This document shows, piece after piece, positions 39,556 to 48,505 of a stretch of DNA of 64,000 bases. The first letter of the stretch is position 1, and every line of letters begins with the position of its first letter. A model generated the notes under the pieces. The model was not told the DNA's origin and made no database searches. It saw only the letters and a program-made list of their open reading frames with translations. Both the position numbers and the translations under genes were made by a program. Source of the stretch: Pseudomonas fluorescens (GTDB taxonomy: Bacteria; Pseudomonadota; Gammaproteobacteria; Pseudomonadales; Pseudomonadaceae); assembly GCF_000967965.1 (NCBI RefSeq), contig NZ_LACC01000011.1:372001-436000 (forward strand), given 5' to 3'.

Positions 39556-40608
39556 ATGCCTCAACCGCGTCCCTACAAAGTTGCACTCAACGGCTACGGC
39601 CGGATTGGTCGTTGCGTCTTGCGTGCGTTGTTCGAGCGAGGCGAGAAGGCCGGGTTCGAGATTGTCGCGATCAACGATCTGGCGGACATGGCCAGCATCG
39701 AATACCTGACACGCTTCGACTCCACCCATGGCCGGTTCCCCGGCGAAGTGAAGGTCGACGGCGATTGTCTGCATATCAATGGCGACTGCGTGAAGGTCCT
39801 GCGCAGTGCTACCCCCGAAGGCATCGATTGGGCGTCCCTGGGCGTCGATCTGGTGCTGGAGTGCTCCGGTGCTTATCACACGCGAGAGGACGGCCAGCGT
39901 TTCCTCGACGCCGGCGCCCCGCGTGTGCTGTTTTCCCAGCCGATGGCCAGCGAGACGGACGTCGACGCAACCATCGTCTATGGCGTGAACCAGGATTGCC
40001 TGACCGGCGACGAGTTGCTGGTGTCCAACGCGTCCTGCACCACCAACTGCGGCGTGCCGCTGTTGCGCCTGTTGAATCAGGCCATTGGTCTGGATTACGT
40101 ATCGATCACCACCATTCACTCGGCGATGAACGATCAGCCGGTCATCGATGCCTATCACCACGAAGACCTGCGCCGTACCCGTTCGGCGTTCCAGTCGGTG
40201 ATTCCGGTGTCCACCGGTCTGGCGCGTGGTATCGAGCGCCTGCTGCCGGAACTTGCCGGCCGAATTCAGGCCAAAGCCGTGCGGGTGCCGACGGTCAACG
40301 TGTCCTGCCTCGATATCACGATGCAGACCGCCACCGCGACCGACGCCACCGAGGTCAACCGGATCTTGCGCGAAGCCGCCACCAGCGGCCCGCTCAAAGG
40401 CTTGCTGGCCTACACCGAGCTACCTCACGCAAGCTGTGATTTCAACCATGACCCACATTCGGCGATCGTCGATGCCAGTCAGACCCGCGTTTCCGGCCCA
40501 CGGCTGGTGAACATCCTGGCCTGGTTCGACAACGAATGGGGTTTTGCCAACCGAATGCTGGACGTTGCAGAACACTATCTGCAAACAGCAACTTCAAAAA
40601 AACCGTAG
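39556..40608 (+). CDS. epd: D-erythrose-4-phosphate dehydrogenase
   Basis: This 350-residue protein of the GAPDH family has NGYGRIGRCVLRALFE (NAD site, residues 12-27) and SNASCTTNC, with catalytic Cys161. Epd oxidises erythrose-4-phosphate to 4-phosphoerythronate on the way to pyridoxal phosphate. The FERGEKAGFEIVAIND variant and the tkt-epd-pgk-fba order distinguish it from Gap. pgk begins 12 bp after the stop, so they are co-transcribed. Confidence 0.93.
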   Translation: MPQPRPYKVALNGYGRIGRCVLRALFERGEKAGFEIVAINDLADMASIEYLTRFDSTHGRFPGEVKVDGDCLHINGDCVKVLRSATPEGIDWASLGVDLVLECSGAYHTREDGQRFLDAGAPRVLFSQPMASETDVDATIVYGVNQDCLTGDELLVSNASCTTNCGVPLLRLLNQAIGLDYVSITTIHSAMNDQPVIDAYHHEDLRRTRSAFQSVIPVSTGLARGIERLLPELAGRIQAKAVRVPTVNVSCLDITMQTATATDATEVNRILREAATSGPLKGLLAYTELPHASCDFNHDPHSAIVDASQTRVSGPRLVNILAWFDNEWGFANRMLDVAEHYLQTATSKKP

Positions 40609-40620
40609 GAAGTGCGACCC

Positions 40621-41784
40621 ATGACCGTGTTGAAGATGTCCGACCTCGATCTGCAAGGTAAGCGCGTATTGATCCGCGAAGACCTCAACGTCCCAGTCAA
40701 GGACGGTGTTGTCACCAGCGATGCGCGTATCCTGGCCTCGCTGCCGACCATCAAGCTGGCCCTGGAAAAAGGCGCGGCCGTGATGGTCTGCTCGCACCTT
40801 GGCCGTCCGACCGAAGGCGAGTTCTCGGCCGAGAACAGCCTCAAGCCAGTCGCCGACTACCTGAGCCGTGCTCTGGGTCGTGAAGTGCCGCTGGTGGCCG
40901 ATTACCTGGGCGGTGTCGACGTGAAAGCGGGCGACATCGTGCTATTCGAAAACGTACGCTTCAACAAGGGCGAGAAAAAGAACGCTGACGAACTGGCCCA
41001 GCAATACGCAGCCCTGTGCGACGTGTTCGTGATGGACGCCTTCGGCACCGCTCACCGTGCCGAGGGTTCGACCCACGGCGTGGCCAAGTTCGCCAAAGTC
41101 GCTGCTGCCGGCCCGCTGCTGGCTGCTGAACTGGATGCGCTGGGCAAAGCCCTGGGCGCCCCGGCCCAGCCGATGGCGGCCATTGTTGCCGGCTCCAAGG
41201 TGTCGACCAAACTCGACGTGCTGAACAGCCTGAGCCAGATCTGCAACCAGTTGATCGTCGGCGGCGGCATCGCCAACACCTTCCTGGCTGCTGCCGGTCA
41301 CCCGGTCGGTAAATCCCTGTACGAGCCGGACCTGCTGGACACCGCTCGCGCCATCGCCGCCAAGGTCAGCGTACCGCTGCCAGTGGACGTGGTGGTTGCC
41401 AAGGAATTCGCCGAAAGCGCCACTGCGACCGTCAAGCTGATCGCTGACGTTGCTGCCGACGACATGATCCTGGACATCGGCCCGCAGACCGCGGCGAATT
41501 TTGCCGAGCTGCTGAAGTCGTCGCAAACCATCTTGTGGAACGGTCCGGTCGGCGTGTTCGAATTCGATCAGTTCGGTAACGGTACCAAGGTGCTGGCCCA
41601 GGCCATCGCAGACAGCGCGGCGTTCTCCATTGCCGGCGGTGGCGACACCCTGGCCGCCATCGACAAGTATGGCGTGGCCGAGCAGATCTCCTACATTTCT
41701 ACCGGTGGCGGCGCGTTCCTCGAATTCGTCGAAGGCAAGGTCCTGCCAGCCGTTGAAGTCCTGGAAAGCCGGGCCAAGGCCTGA
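40621..41784 (+). CDS. pgk: Phosphoglycerate kinase
   Basis: This 387-residue monomeric kinase interconverts 1,3-bisphosphoglycerate and 3-phosphoglycerate. [15 protein letters not shown] near residue 14, SHLGRPTEG and the C-terminal [14 protein letters not shown] are the substrate and nucleotide motifs. The ATG at 40621 is chosen; the in-frame codon at 40612 would lie right against the epd end. It belongs to the epd-pgk-lipoproteins-fba group. Confidence 0.96.
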   Translation: MTVLKMSDLDLQGKRVLIREDLNVPVKDGVVTSDARILASLPTIKLALEKGAAVMVCSHLGRPTEGEFSAENSLKPVADYLSRALGREVPLVADYLGGVDVKAGDIVLFENVRFNKGEKKNADELAQQYAALCDVFVMDAFGTAHRAEGSTHGVAKFAKVAAAGPLLAAELDALGKALGAPAQPMAAIVAGSKVSTKLDVLNSLSQICNQLIVGGGIANTFLAAAGHPVGKSLYEPDLLDTARAIAAKVSVPLPVDVVVAKEFAESATATVKLIADVAADDMILDIGPQTAANFAELLKSSQTILWNGPVGVFEFDQFGNGTKVLAQAIADSAAFSIAGGGDTLAAIDKYGVAEQISYISTGGGAFLEFVEGKVLPAVEVLESRAKA

Positions 41785-41818
41785 GGGTCGCCCGTTTGAC
41801 CAGGCAGGGAGTGTTGAA

Positions 41819-42040
41819 ATGGTCAAGACGTTAGCGCTGTTGATCGTCGCAGGTTCGCTGGTGGCGTGCGGGAGTAACCCGAAGGCCACTGCGGAACCGG
41901 CGCCGTCCGAGTCGGACAAAGGCTGCTACCAGGCTGACTGGCAGGCGGAAACCAACCCGGTGCTCAACAAGCGTTCCGGGCCGGAGGGCCTGGACAAATA
42001 CGAGACCCAGGCACCCGCCAAGGAACATGGCTGCCCTTGA
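41819..42040 (+). CDS. Small lipoprotein of unknown function
   Basis: This 73-residue product has a lipoprotein signal with lipobox SLVACG near residues 13-18. The mature part of about 55 residues is hydrophilic, with CYQADWQAETNPVLNK and two further cysteines (near residues 36 and 72) that might pair in the periplasm. A similar small gene lies between pgk and fba in other Pseudomonas. The ATG follows a GGGAG site. Its function is not known. Confidence 0.75.
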   Translation: MVKTLALLIVAGSLVACGSNPKATAEPAPSESDKGCYQADWQAETNPVLNKRSGPEGLDKYETQAPAKEHGCP

Positions 42041-42096
42041 CGGGTCTGACTCATTACTCAGGGCTGGCGGCGTGCGCCGTCAGTCGAGGGACACGG

Positions 42097-42429
42097 ATGA
42101 AAGGTTTTATCGCCGTTGCGGCGCTGACGTTGTTGGCCGGTTGTGCTCAGTTGAACCTGTTCCAGTCGTCCGCCCCTGTGGATAACTGGACCACCTGGAC
42201 CTGCGACAGCCAGGCCAAAGTGCTGTGGCGCTACACCGACGACAGCCGCAGGGAAGTCGACGTGCGCCTGGGCGGTGCCGATCAGGTCTACCGCCTGAAG
42301 CAGGAACCGGGTGCATCGGGTTCGCTGTACAGCAATGACATGCTGGCGTTTCACATAAAAGGTGAGGAAGGCCTGGTTTACTGGGTCGCCACCAATGATT
42401 TGATCGGCCGTGGTTGCAAGGCCGAGTAA
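42097..42429 (+). CDS. MliC family lipoprotein (C-type lysozyme inhibitor-like)
   Basis: This 110-residue lipoprotein (lipobox LLAGC, residues 11-15) carries an MliC-type domain: WTCDSQAKVLWRYTDD followed by VDVRLGGADQVYRL and a closing Cys, with the Ser/Lys-rich loop replaced by LKQEPGASGSLYSND. MliC proteins protect peptidoglycan by inhibiting C-type lysozyme. Both cysteines of the disulphide are present. It lies between the 73-residue lipoprotein gene and fba, on the same strand as both. Confidence 0.78.
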   Translation: MKGFIAVAALTLLAGCAQLNLFQSSAPVDNWTTWTCDSQAKVLWRYTDDSRREVDVRLGGADQVYRLKQEPGASGSLYSNDMLAFHIKGEEGLVYWVATNDLIGRGCKAE

Positions 42430-42548
42430 AACGAAGAACACCGAATCCGCAGCCCGGGCCAACCCCCGATCTGCAAAAACTTGAATAGCCGCCGCCGCTC
42501 CGGCAGGCTGGCACGATTAACGACCCTCAACCGGGAGAGATACACACA

Positions 42549-43613
42549 ATGGCACTTATCAGCATGCGCCAGATGTTGGACCACGCAGCCGAGTTCGGCT
42601 ACGGCGTTCCAGCCTTCAACGTCAACAACCTTGAGCAGATGCGCGCCATCATGGAAGCCGCTGACAAGACTGACTCCCCGGTGATCGTCCAGGCTTCGGC
42701 CGGCGCCCGTAAATACGCTGGCGCGCCATTCCTGCGTCATCTGATCCTGGCCGCGATCGAAGAATTCCCGCACATCCCGGTGTGCATGCACCAGGACCAC
42801 GGCACCAGCCCTGACGTCTGCCAGCGTTCCATTCAACTGGGCTTCAGCTCGGTAATGATGGACGGTTCCCTGGGCGAAGACGGCAAGACCCCGACCGACT
42901 ACGACTACAACGTCCGTGTTACCCAGCAAACCGTAGCCATGGCTCACGCCTGCGGCGTTTCGGTAGAAGGCGAGCTGGGCTGCCTGGGTTCGCTGGAAAC
43001 CGGTATGGCCGGTGAAGAAGACGGCATCGGCGCCGAAGGCGTTCTGGATCACAGTCAGATGCTGACCGACCCGGAAGAAGCCGCTGACTTCGTAAAACGC
43101 ACTCAGGTTGATGCCCTGGCGATCGCCATTGGCACCAGCCACGGCGCCTACAAGTTCACCAAGCCGCCTACCGGCGACGTGCTGGCCATCGACCGCATCA
43201 AAGAGATCCACAAGCGCATTCCGAACACTCACCTGGTGATGCACGGTTCGTCTTCGGTTCCGCAAGAGTGGCTGGCGATCATCAACCAGTACGGCGGCGA
43301 CATCAAAGAAACCTACGGCGTACCGGTTGAAGAAATCGTCGAAGGCATCAAGCACGGCGTGCGCAAGGTCAACATCGACACCGACCTGCGCCTGGCATCC
43401 ACTGGCGCAATGCGTCGCCTGATGGCCACCAACCCGAGCGAGTTCGACCCACGTAAATTCTTCGGCGCCACCGTTACCGCCATGCGCGACGTGTGCATCG
43501 CTCGCTACGAAGCCTTCGGCACTGCCGGCAACGCTTCGAAGATCAAGGCGATCTCGCTGGAAGGCATGTATCAGCGTTACCTGAAAGGTGAGTTGAACGC
43601 CAAGGTCAACTAA
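42549..43613 (+). CDS. fba: Fructose-bisphosphate aldolase, class II
   Basis: This 354-residue zinc aldolase is of the Calvin-cycle subtype: [23 protein letters not shown] at the N-terminus, the zinc motif MHQDHG near residue 81, [18 protein letters not shown] and the C-terminal [18 protein letters not shown]. It splits or forms fructose-1,6-bisphosphate. GGGAGAG precedes the ATG. A compact terminator after the stop ends the tkt-to-fba gene group. Confidence 0.96.
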   Translation: MALISMRQMLDHAAEFGYGVPAFNVNNLEQMRAIMEAADKTDSPVIVQASAGARKYAGAPFLRHLILAAIEEFPHIPVCMHQDHGTSPDVCQRSIQLGFSSVMMDGSLGEDGKTPTDYDYNVRVTQQTVAMAHACGVSVEGELGCLGSLETGMAGEEDGIGAEGVLDHSQMLTDPEEAADFVKRTQVDALAIAIGTSHGAYKFTKPPTGDVLAIDRIKEIHKRIPNTHLVMHGSSSVPQEWLAIINQYGGDIKETYGVPVEEIVEGIKHGVRKVNIDTDLRLASTGAMRRLMATNPSEFDPRKFFGATVTAMRDVCIARYEAFGTAGNASKIKAISLEGMYQRYLKGELNAKVN

Positions 43614-43638
43614 GCCTGAGCGTTAAACTGCCTTGATG

Positions 43639-43667
43639 AAAAACCCGCCGAGAGGCGGGTTTTTTTG
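43639..43667 (+). terminator. Rho-independent terminator after fba
   Basis: ACCCGCC, GAGA and GGCGGGT form a 7-bp stem followed by seven T residues, 26 bp past the fba stop. Confidence 0.95.
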
Positions 43668-43702
43668 TGGGCGAGAGAAATGTATGACGCGGACTTTCGG
43701 GG

Positions 43703-44371
43703 CTATTGATTGTGATCGATATCCAGCTTGCTAAATGTCACTTTGCCGCCTTCCGTGGTGTACCCGGTGTTGTCCTGCACATAGACCCCGGCCTTGAAAT
43801 ACAGCGGTTTGTCGCGCCAGGTTGTGCTGATTTGCGTATCCCATTGATAACCTGCGGCGCTGATGCCCAAGGCGCCACCAGGGCTGAGATGAATGAGATA
43901 GTTGAACTCCTGGTCGAGTTTCACCCCCGTCGCAACGATGATCACCTGGCCTGTATCGTCATCGGGATGCATCCGGACCTTGGCGACGATATTGCCGGTG
44001 CCTGTACTGGTTTTGTATTGGTATTCGACCTTCACCAGAGGTTTCTGGCTTTGATAGGCATGGATCTGGCCGATGACGATCTTCCCGGAACTCGGCACCT
44101 GGTTTACTGCCAGAGTGGCATACAACAAATTGTCGGCCTCCGGGTAATACCAGTTTTTCAACGTGCCGTTGCTGTAGGTTTCACGCAATTCGGTGCGCGG
44201 ATAAATCGCGTTTTCGGTACGGGAGCCGGTCACGGGCGACCAGAAAAACAATGTGCCGGTGTCGGAATGGAAGTATTGATCTTTGAAGCCATCCACCAGT
44301 TTGGCGGTTTCGACGGTGTACGGTGGGCTGCCAACGGGAACGCTGAGGTTCCAGGTTGCGAGATCGATCAT
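43703..44371 (-). CDS. Polysaccharide lyase family 7 protein (alginate-lyase-like)
   Basis: This 222-residue protein is one PL7 domain with all three active-site motifs: YPRTELRE near residue 58, IGQIHAY near residue 100 (Gln and catalytic His) and YFKAGVY near residue 193. The family cuts alginate by beta-elimination at the tyrosine/histidine pair. No signal peptide is seen from the ATG at 44371 (MIDLATWNLSVP), nor in the in-frame extension to 44428, so export is unclear. The base composition is slightly less GC-rich than that of its neighbours. Confidence 0.85.
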   Translation of the reverse strand: MIDLATWNLSVPVGSPPYTVETAKLVDGFKDQYFHSDTGTLFFWSPVTGSRTENAIYPRTELRETYSNGTLKNWYYPEADNLLYATLAVNQVPSSGKIVIGQIHAYQSQKPLVKVEYQYKTSTGTGNIVAKVRMHPDDDTGQVIIVATGVKLDQEFNYLIHLSPGGALGISAAGYQWDTQISTTWRDKPLYFKAGVYVQDNTGYTTEGGKVTFSKLDIDHNQ

Positions 44372-44693
44372 GTCGGTTCTTCCACTGGGTTCATGCTGCA
44401 CGGGCGTACCAGAAGCTCTAGACCGCACCTTTTGGGCGGCCTTTATAAGCGTAGCGGGGGATTTTGTTAATGCTCGCCTGACGGATGGCTGACGTCAACA
44501 TCCTGTCGAAATGCCATCTTCCGGGGTTTCATCGGACAGAGCATTCGACCGTTAGTCGGTAAAAAGACACAATGATTAAATGATGGCTCACTGACACCTT
44601 CTGCTTTCGCAGAACCGGGTCTAGAGTGAAGGCACAGTATTTGTCCGGTTTTCACGAGAAACCGGCCTGACACCCCGCAATTAGAGAAGCAGC
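44372..44693. other. Gap upstream of the GGDEF-EAL gene with two leader hairpins
   Basis: This 322-bp divergent gap has no convincing gene. Near its right end are two perfect stems, TTCTGC-TTTC-GCAGAA at 44600-44615 and CCGGTTT-7 nt-AAACCGG at 44645-44665, both probably transcribed in the 5' leader of the c-di-GMP gene. No REP element is present. Confidence 0.5.
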
Positions 44694-46817
44694 ATGGAAT
44701 GCGCGCAACCCACGCCAGTAGAAGGCGGCTCAACCCTTTTAGTCGTCGACGATTACCCTGAAAACCTGATTAGCATGCGCGCGTTGTTACAGCGCCAGGG
44801 CTGGCGGGTCATTACTGCCAACTCGGGTTTCGAGGCCCTCGGCTTGTTACTTGAACACGATATCGACCTGGTGCTGCTGGACGTGCAGATGCCAGGAATG
44901 GACGGTTATGAAGTGGCGCGCCTGATGCGCGGTAGCCAGCGGACCCGTCTGACACCGATCATTTTCCTGACCGCCAACGAACAGTCCAAGGACGCCGTGA
45001 TCAAGGGCTATGCCAGTGGTGCGGTGGATTACCTGTTCAAGCCGTTCGACCCACAGGTCTTCACGCCCAAGGTCCAGGCGTTGCTTGAACACCAGCGTAA
45101 CCGCCGGGCCCTGCAGCGACTGAGTCATGATCTGGAAGCCGCTCGTGCCTTTAATGCGTCGGTGCTGGATAACGCAGCCGAAGGCATTCTGGTATTGGGT
45201 GAGGACGGTCTGATTCGTTTTGCAAATCCTGCGATGTCTCGGTTGCTCAATGCCCCGGTGCAGGAGCTGCAAGGCAAGGAGTTTCTGGACTACCTGCAAA
45301 AACCGCATATCCCGATATGGGCCGATTCCGAGTTGCTGGCCGGATACAAACGCGGCGAAACCCTGCGACTGCACGATGCCCAGCTACGAACCGCGCCCGG
45401 CCAGCAGGTGCCGGTGGCCTTGTCCTGCGCGCCATTGCCTGCCGAGCAACACGCGATGGTCGTGACCGTGCTGGACATGTCGGTGGTGCGCCATCTGCAT
45501 CAGCAACTGGAGTTTCAGGCGGTCACCGATCCGTTGACCGGATTGCTCAACCGCCGGGGTTTCTACCAGACCGTAGAGAACCTGCTGTTGCGCGGTGAGC
45601 GTTCCGACAGTTCCTGGGTCTTGATGTACCTGGACCTCGACGGCTTCAAGCGAGTCAACGATTCCCTAGGGCACGATGCTGGTGATCGTGTGCTGCGCTG
45701 GGTCTCCGAACAGTTGAAGGCTTGCCTGCGGCCCTTCGACATTCTGGCGCGGATGGGCGGCGACGAATTCACCGCGCTGCTGGATCTGGAGTTCCCCGAG
45801 CAGGCGGCGAAGATTGCCGAGAAGCTCATCGAGCGAGTGTCGATCTGTCAGCAGGTCGATGGCCTCGATATCGCCCTGGGTGCCAGCATCGGCATCGCCA
45901 CGTTCCCTGATTGTGGCGCCAATCTCGACGGCATGCTGCGGGCGGCCGACATCGCCATGTACGAAGCCAAGCGTGCCGGCCGTCAGCAATATCGCTTCTA
46001 CGATCATGAAATGAATGGCCGGGCGCGCACGCGGCTGATGCTGGAAGAAAGTGTGCGCACGGCCATCGAGAACCGGGATTTCAATCTGGTGTATCAGCCT
46101 CAGGTGGCGATTGCCGACGGGCGGATTCGGGGCTTCGAGGCCTTGTTGCGCTGGCAGCATCCGAGCGTTGGCGATGTCCCCCCGGGGCTGTTTTTGCCAT
46201 TGCTGGAGGAGGCGCGGCTGATCAGTCGCCTGGGTAGCTGGATCTACCATCGCGGCGCCGGGCAACGCAAAGCCTGGGAGTCCCTGTTTGCCGAGGACCT
46301 GGTGCTCGGCGTCAGCTTGAGCAGTACGCAGTTCGGCTTGCCAAATCTGGTCACCGAGTTGCGCCAGGTGCTGGAGCGCCATGGCCTGCAACCGCGTCAT
46401 CTGGAAGTCGAGGTCACGGAAGAGGCCTTGATGCACAACCCCGAAGAAACCCGCAAGCAATTGCGCCTGTTGCACAATCTGGGCGTACGAGTGGCATTGG
46501 ATGACTTCGGGGCCGGCCCCTGTTCCCTGACGCACTTGCGCGACCTGGAGCTGGATACCCTCAAGATCGACCGCCATTTGATCGCCAAGTTGCCGGCGTC
46601 GGCAAAGGATGCGGCGCTGGTGCGCAGTGTGATCGACCTGTGCAAACAGTTCGGGATGCTGGTGATTGCCGAAGGGGTGGAAACCGTTGCGCAGTATGAA
46701 TGGCTGCAAGCCAACGGCTGTGAATCTGTGCAAGGTTTTCTGGTGGCCCGGCCGCTGATGGCCGAAGACACCGGGGTCTTTGTCCAGCCGTTTGACTGGG
46801 GCGCGCTACCCCGCTGA
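44694..46817 (+). CDS. REC-PAS-GGDEF-EAL cyclic-di-GMP signalling protein
   Basis: This 707-residue protein has a receiver (VVDDY, phospho-acceptor Asp63), a PAS domain near 155-265, a GGDEF domain with intact motif at 355-359 and an inhibitory RPFD site at 346-349, and an EAL domain with EALLRW (Glu482), DDFGAG, KID and AEGVET. The EAL metal-site Asn of VNLS is Ser541 here, which may impair c-di-GMP hydrolysis. It could make c-di-GMP when phosphorylated, with product inhibition. No cognate histidine kinase is adjacent. Confidence 0.9.
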   Translation: MECAQPTPVEGGSTLLVVDDYPENLISMRALLQRQGWRVITANSGFEALGLLLEHDIDLVLLDVQMPGMDGYEVARLMRGSQRTRLTPIIFLTANEQSKDAVIKGYASGAVDYLFKPFDPQVFTPKVQALLEHQRNRRALQRLSHDLEAARAFNASVLDNAAEGILVLGEDGLIRFANPAMSRLLNAPVQELQGKEFLDYLQKPHIPIWADSELLAGYKRGETLRLHDAQLRTAPGQQVPVALSCAPLPAEQHAMVVTVLDMSVVRHLHQQLEFQAVTDPLTGLLNRRGFYQTVENLLLRGERSDSSWVLMYLDLDGFKRVNDSLGHDAGDRVLRWVSEQLKACLRPFDILARMGGDEFTALLDLEFPEQAAKIAEKLIERVSICQQVDGLDIALGASIGIATFPDCGANLDGMLRAADIAMYEAKRAGRQQYRFYDHEMNGRARTRLMLEESVRTAIENRDFNLVYQPQVAIADGRIRGFEALLRWQHPSVGDVPPGLFLPLLEEARLISRLGSWIYHRGAGQRKAWESLFAEDLVLGVSLSSTQFGLPNLVTELRQVLERHGLQPRHLEVEVTEEALMHNPEETRKQLRLLHNLGVRVALDDFGAGPCSLTHLRDLELDTLKIDRHLIAKLPASAKDAALVRSVIDLCKQFGMLVIAEGVETVAQYEWLQANGCESVQGFLVARPLMAEDTGVFVQPFDWGALPR

Positions 46818-46862
46818 ATTCGCTACACTGGCGACCTTTTAGTGACCTGTATTGCCGCCCCG

Positions 46863-47351
46863 ATGACCGTGTTGAAATATCTCCAGGCTTATCCCGCTAC
46901 CCTGCAGGATCAGGTGCGCCAGCTGATCGCCGACGGTCGGCTGGGCGATTACCTGAGCCAGCGTTATCCGCAAAAGCACGGGGTGCAGAGCGACAAGGCG
47001 CTGTACACCTATGCCCTGGACCTCAAGCAGGAGTACCTGCGTAATGCTCCGGCCATCGACAAGGTGCTGTTCGACAACCGCCTGGACCTGACCCACCGTG
47101 CCCTTGGCCTGCACACCACGATTTCCCGGGTGCAGGGCGGCAAGCTCAAGTCCAAGAAGGAAATCCGCATCGCTTCGTTGTTCAAGGAGGCGCCTTCCGA
47201 GTTCCTGAAAATGATCGTGGTGCATGAGTTGGCGCACTTCAAGGAATCGGACCACAACAAGGCGTTCTACAAACTGTGCGAACACATGCTGCCGGGTTAT
47301 CACCAGGTGGAATTTGATGTGCGGGTGTACCTGACGTGGCGGGATCTGTAG
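46863..47351 (+). CDS. YgjP/M48-type metallopeptidase-like protein
   Basis: This 162-residue protein has the zinc motif HELAHFKESDH (His121, Glu122, His125, third ligand His131), as in the YgjP/DUF45 family. No signal peptide or membrane segment is seen, so it is cytoplasmic. Relatives are thought to be peptidases of unknown target. The ATG at 46863 overlies no good ribosome site, and an in-frame codon at 46842 is less likely. A winged-helix gene follows 37 bp downstream. Confidence 0.8.
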   Translation: MTVLKYLQAYPATLQDQVRQLIADGRLGDYLSQRYPQKHGVQSDKALYTYALDLKQEYLRNAPAIDKVLFDNRLDLTHRALGLHTTISRVQGGKLKSKKEIRIASLFKEAPSEFLKMIVVHELAHFKESDHNKAFYKLCEHMLPGYHQVEFDVRVYLTWRDL

Positions 47352-47388
47352 GCGTTGCCGCAGGCTGCGATCTTTTAAGGAGCATTGG

Positions 47389-47685
47389 ATGGACGTGAGC
47401 AAGACCAAGAGCAGCTTCTATCGCCGGTTGTACGTGGCGTACCTGATCGACAGCGGGCTGGCCAGCAGCGTCCCGTCGCTGACCGAGGTCACCGGCATGC
47501 CCCGGCGCACGGCACAGGACACCATCGCGGCGTTGGCGGATCTGGATATCATTTGTGAGTTCGAGCAGGAAGAAGGCGCGCGCAACCATGCGGGGCGCTA
47601 TCGGATTCGCGAGTGGGGGGCGATTGATCGTGATTGGATCGAACGTAATCTGCGGCAGATCAAGGCAGTGTTGGAGTATCCCTGA
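47389..47685 (+). CDS. Small winged-helix protein
   Basis: This 98-residue protein has a winged helix-turn-helix layout, with SSVPSLTEVTGMPRRTAQDTIAALADLDIICEFEQE at residues 26-61 as the recognition and wing region. No effector domain is present. It follows the YgjP-like gene by 37 bp, with AAGGAG before its ATG, and is probably co-transcribed. Its target is unknown. Confidence 0.75.
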   Translation: MDVSKTKSSFYRRLYVAYLIDSGLASSVPSLTEVTGMPRRTAQDTIAALADLDIICEFEQEEGARNHAGRYRIREWGAIDRDWIERNLRQIKAVLEYP

Positions 47686-47712
47686 AATCTTTCAGTGGTT
47701 TGACTGACGCCT

Positions 47713-47786
47713 TCGCGAGCAAGCCCGCTCCCACAGTTGATTTGAGTTGTGAACACAATCCAGTGTGGGAGCGGGCTTGCTCGCGA
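47713..47786. repeat. REP pair (REPIN, family A)
   Basis: tcgcgagcaagcccgctccc and its inverted copy lie between the winged-helix gene and the convergent GNAT gene. The spacer resembles that of the copy at 2671. Confidence 0.9.
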
Positions 47787-47794
47787 AGAGGCCC

Positions 47795-48247
47795 TTACGG
47801 GCGACGCATGCCAATGTGTGGAATGCCATCCTCGACATATTCCTCACCCGCCACGACAAACCCGTACCGCCCGTAATACCCCTGCAAATGCGCCTGGGCC
47901 GAGAGGTAGACCGGCAGGCCGGGCCAGTATTTTTCGATCTGTTTCAACGCCTGATCCATCAGCTCATGCCCCAGGCCGACGCCGCGTGCCTGAGGGGCAA
48001 TGATCACCCGCCCGATCACCACGTCGCCGCCTTGTGACTGCGGGTCGAGCAGCCGCAGGTAGGCCACCAGCCGGTTACCGTCCCAGGCCATCACGTGGCA
48101 GGTGTCGCCTTCCAGGTCCTGACCATCAATATCCTGGTAAACGCATTTTTGCTCGACGACGAACACTTCCGCACGCAACTGCAAAATGGCGTACAGCTGC
48201 TCCTTGCCCAGGTCGCTGTGGTGTTTGCAGATCCAATCGACTGTCAT
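47795..48247 (-). CDS. GNAT acetyltransferase (ElaA-like)
   Basis: This 150-residue GNAT-fold protein has QLRAEVFVVEQKCVYQDIDGQDLEGD near residues 20-45, typical of ElaA, and the acetyl-CoA loop IIAPQARGVGLGHELM near 87-102. The substrate is unknown. The ATG at 48247 gives a standard N-terminus (MTVDWICKHHSDLG); in-frame extension to 48349 is rejected as atypical. Confidence 0.87.
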   Translation of the reverse strand: MTVDWICKHHSDLGKEQLYAILQLRAEVFVVEQKCVYQDIDGQDLEGDTCHVMAWDGNRLVAYLRLLDPQSQGGDVVIGRVIIAPQARGVGLGHELMDQALKQIEKYWPGLPVYLSAQAHLQGYYGRYGFVVAGEEYVEDGIPHIGMRRP

Positions 48248-48505
48248 GTTTTTATTCCCTGAAAACGTCGTTCCGATACTAAGCGCACTCACGCCAGAAG
48301 TCTTTATGGTGGAAGAATCTGTGACAAAGGCCAAAATGCCATCATTCATTTCTCGCGCAGATGTCTTCTTTGTGTAATCTGGATCGAAGCGCTGTGCTGT
48401 GGCGTCGATGAGCTAATGTTGAGTACCCGGGTCTTGCCGATACAGGGGCCTTGGGGTTTTGGCTGAAAACACGTCGGGCAACCTGCCCGCTAAGGATTTT
48501 CTGGC

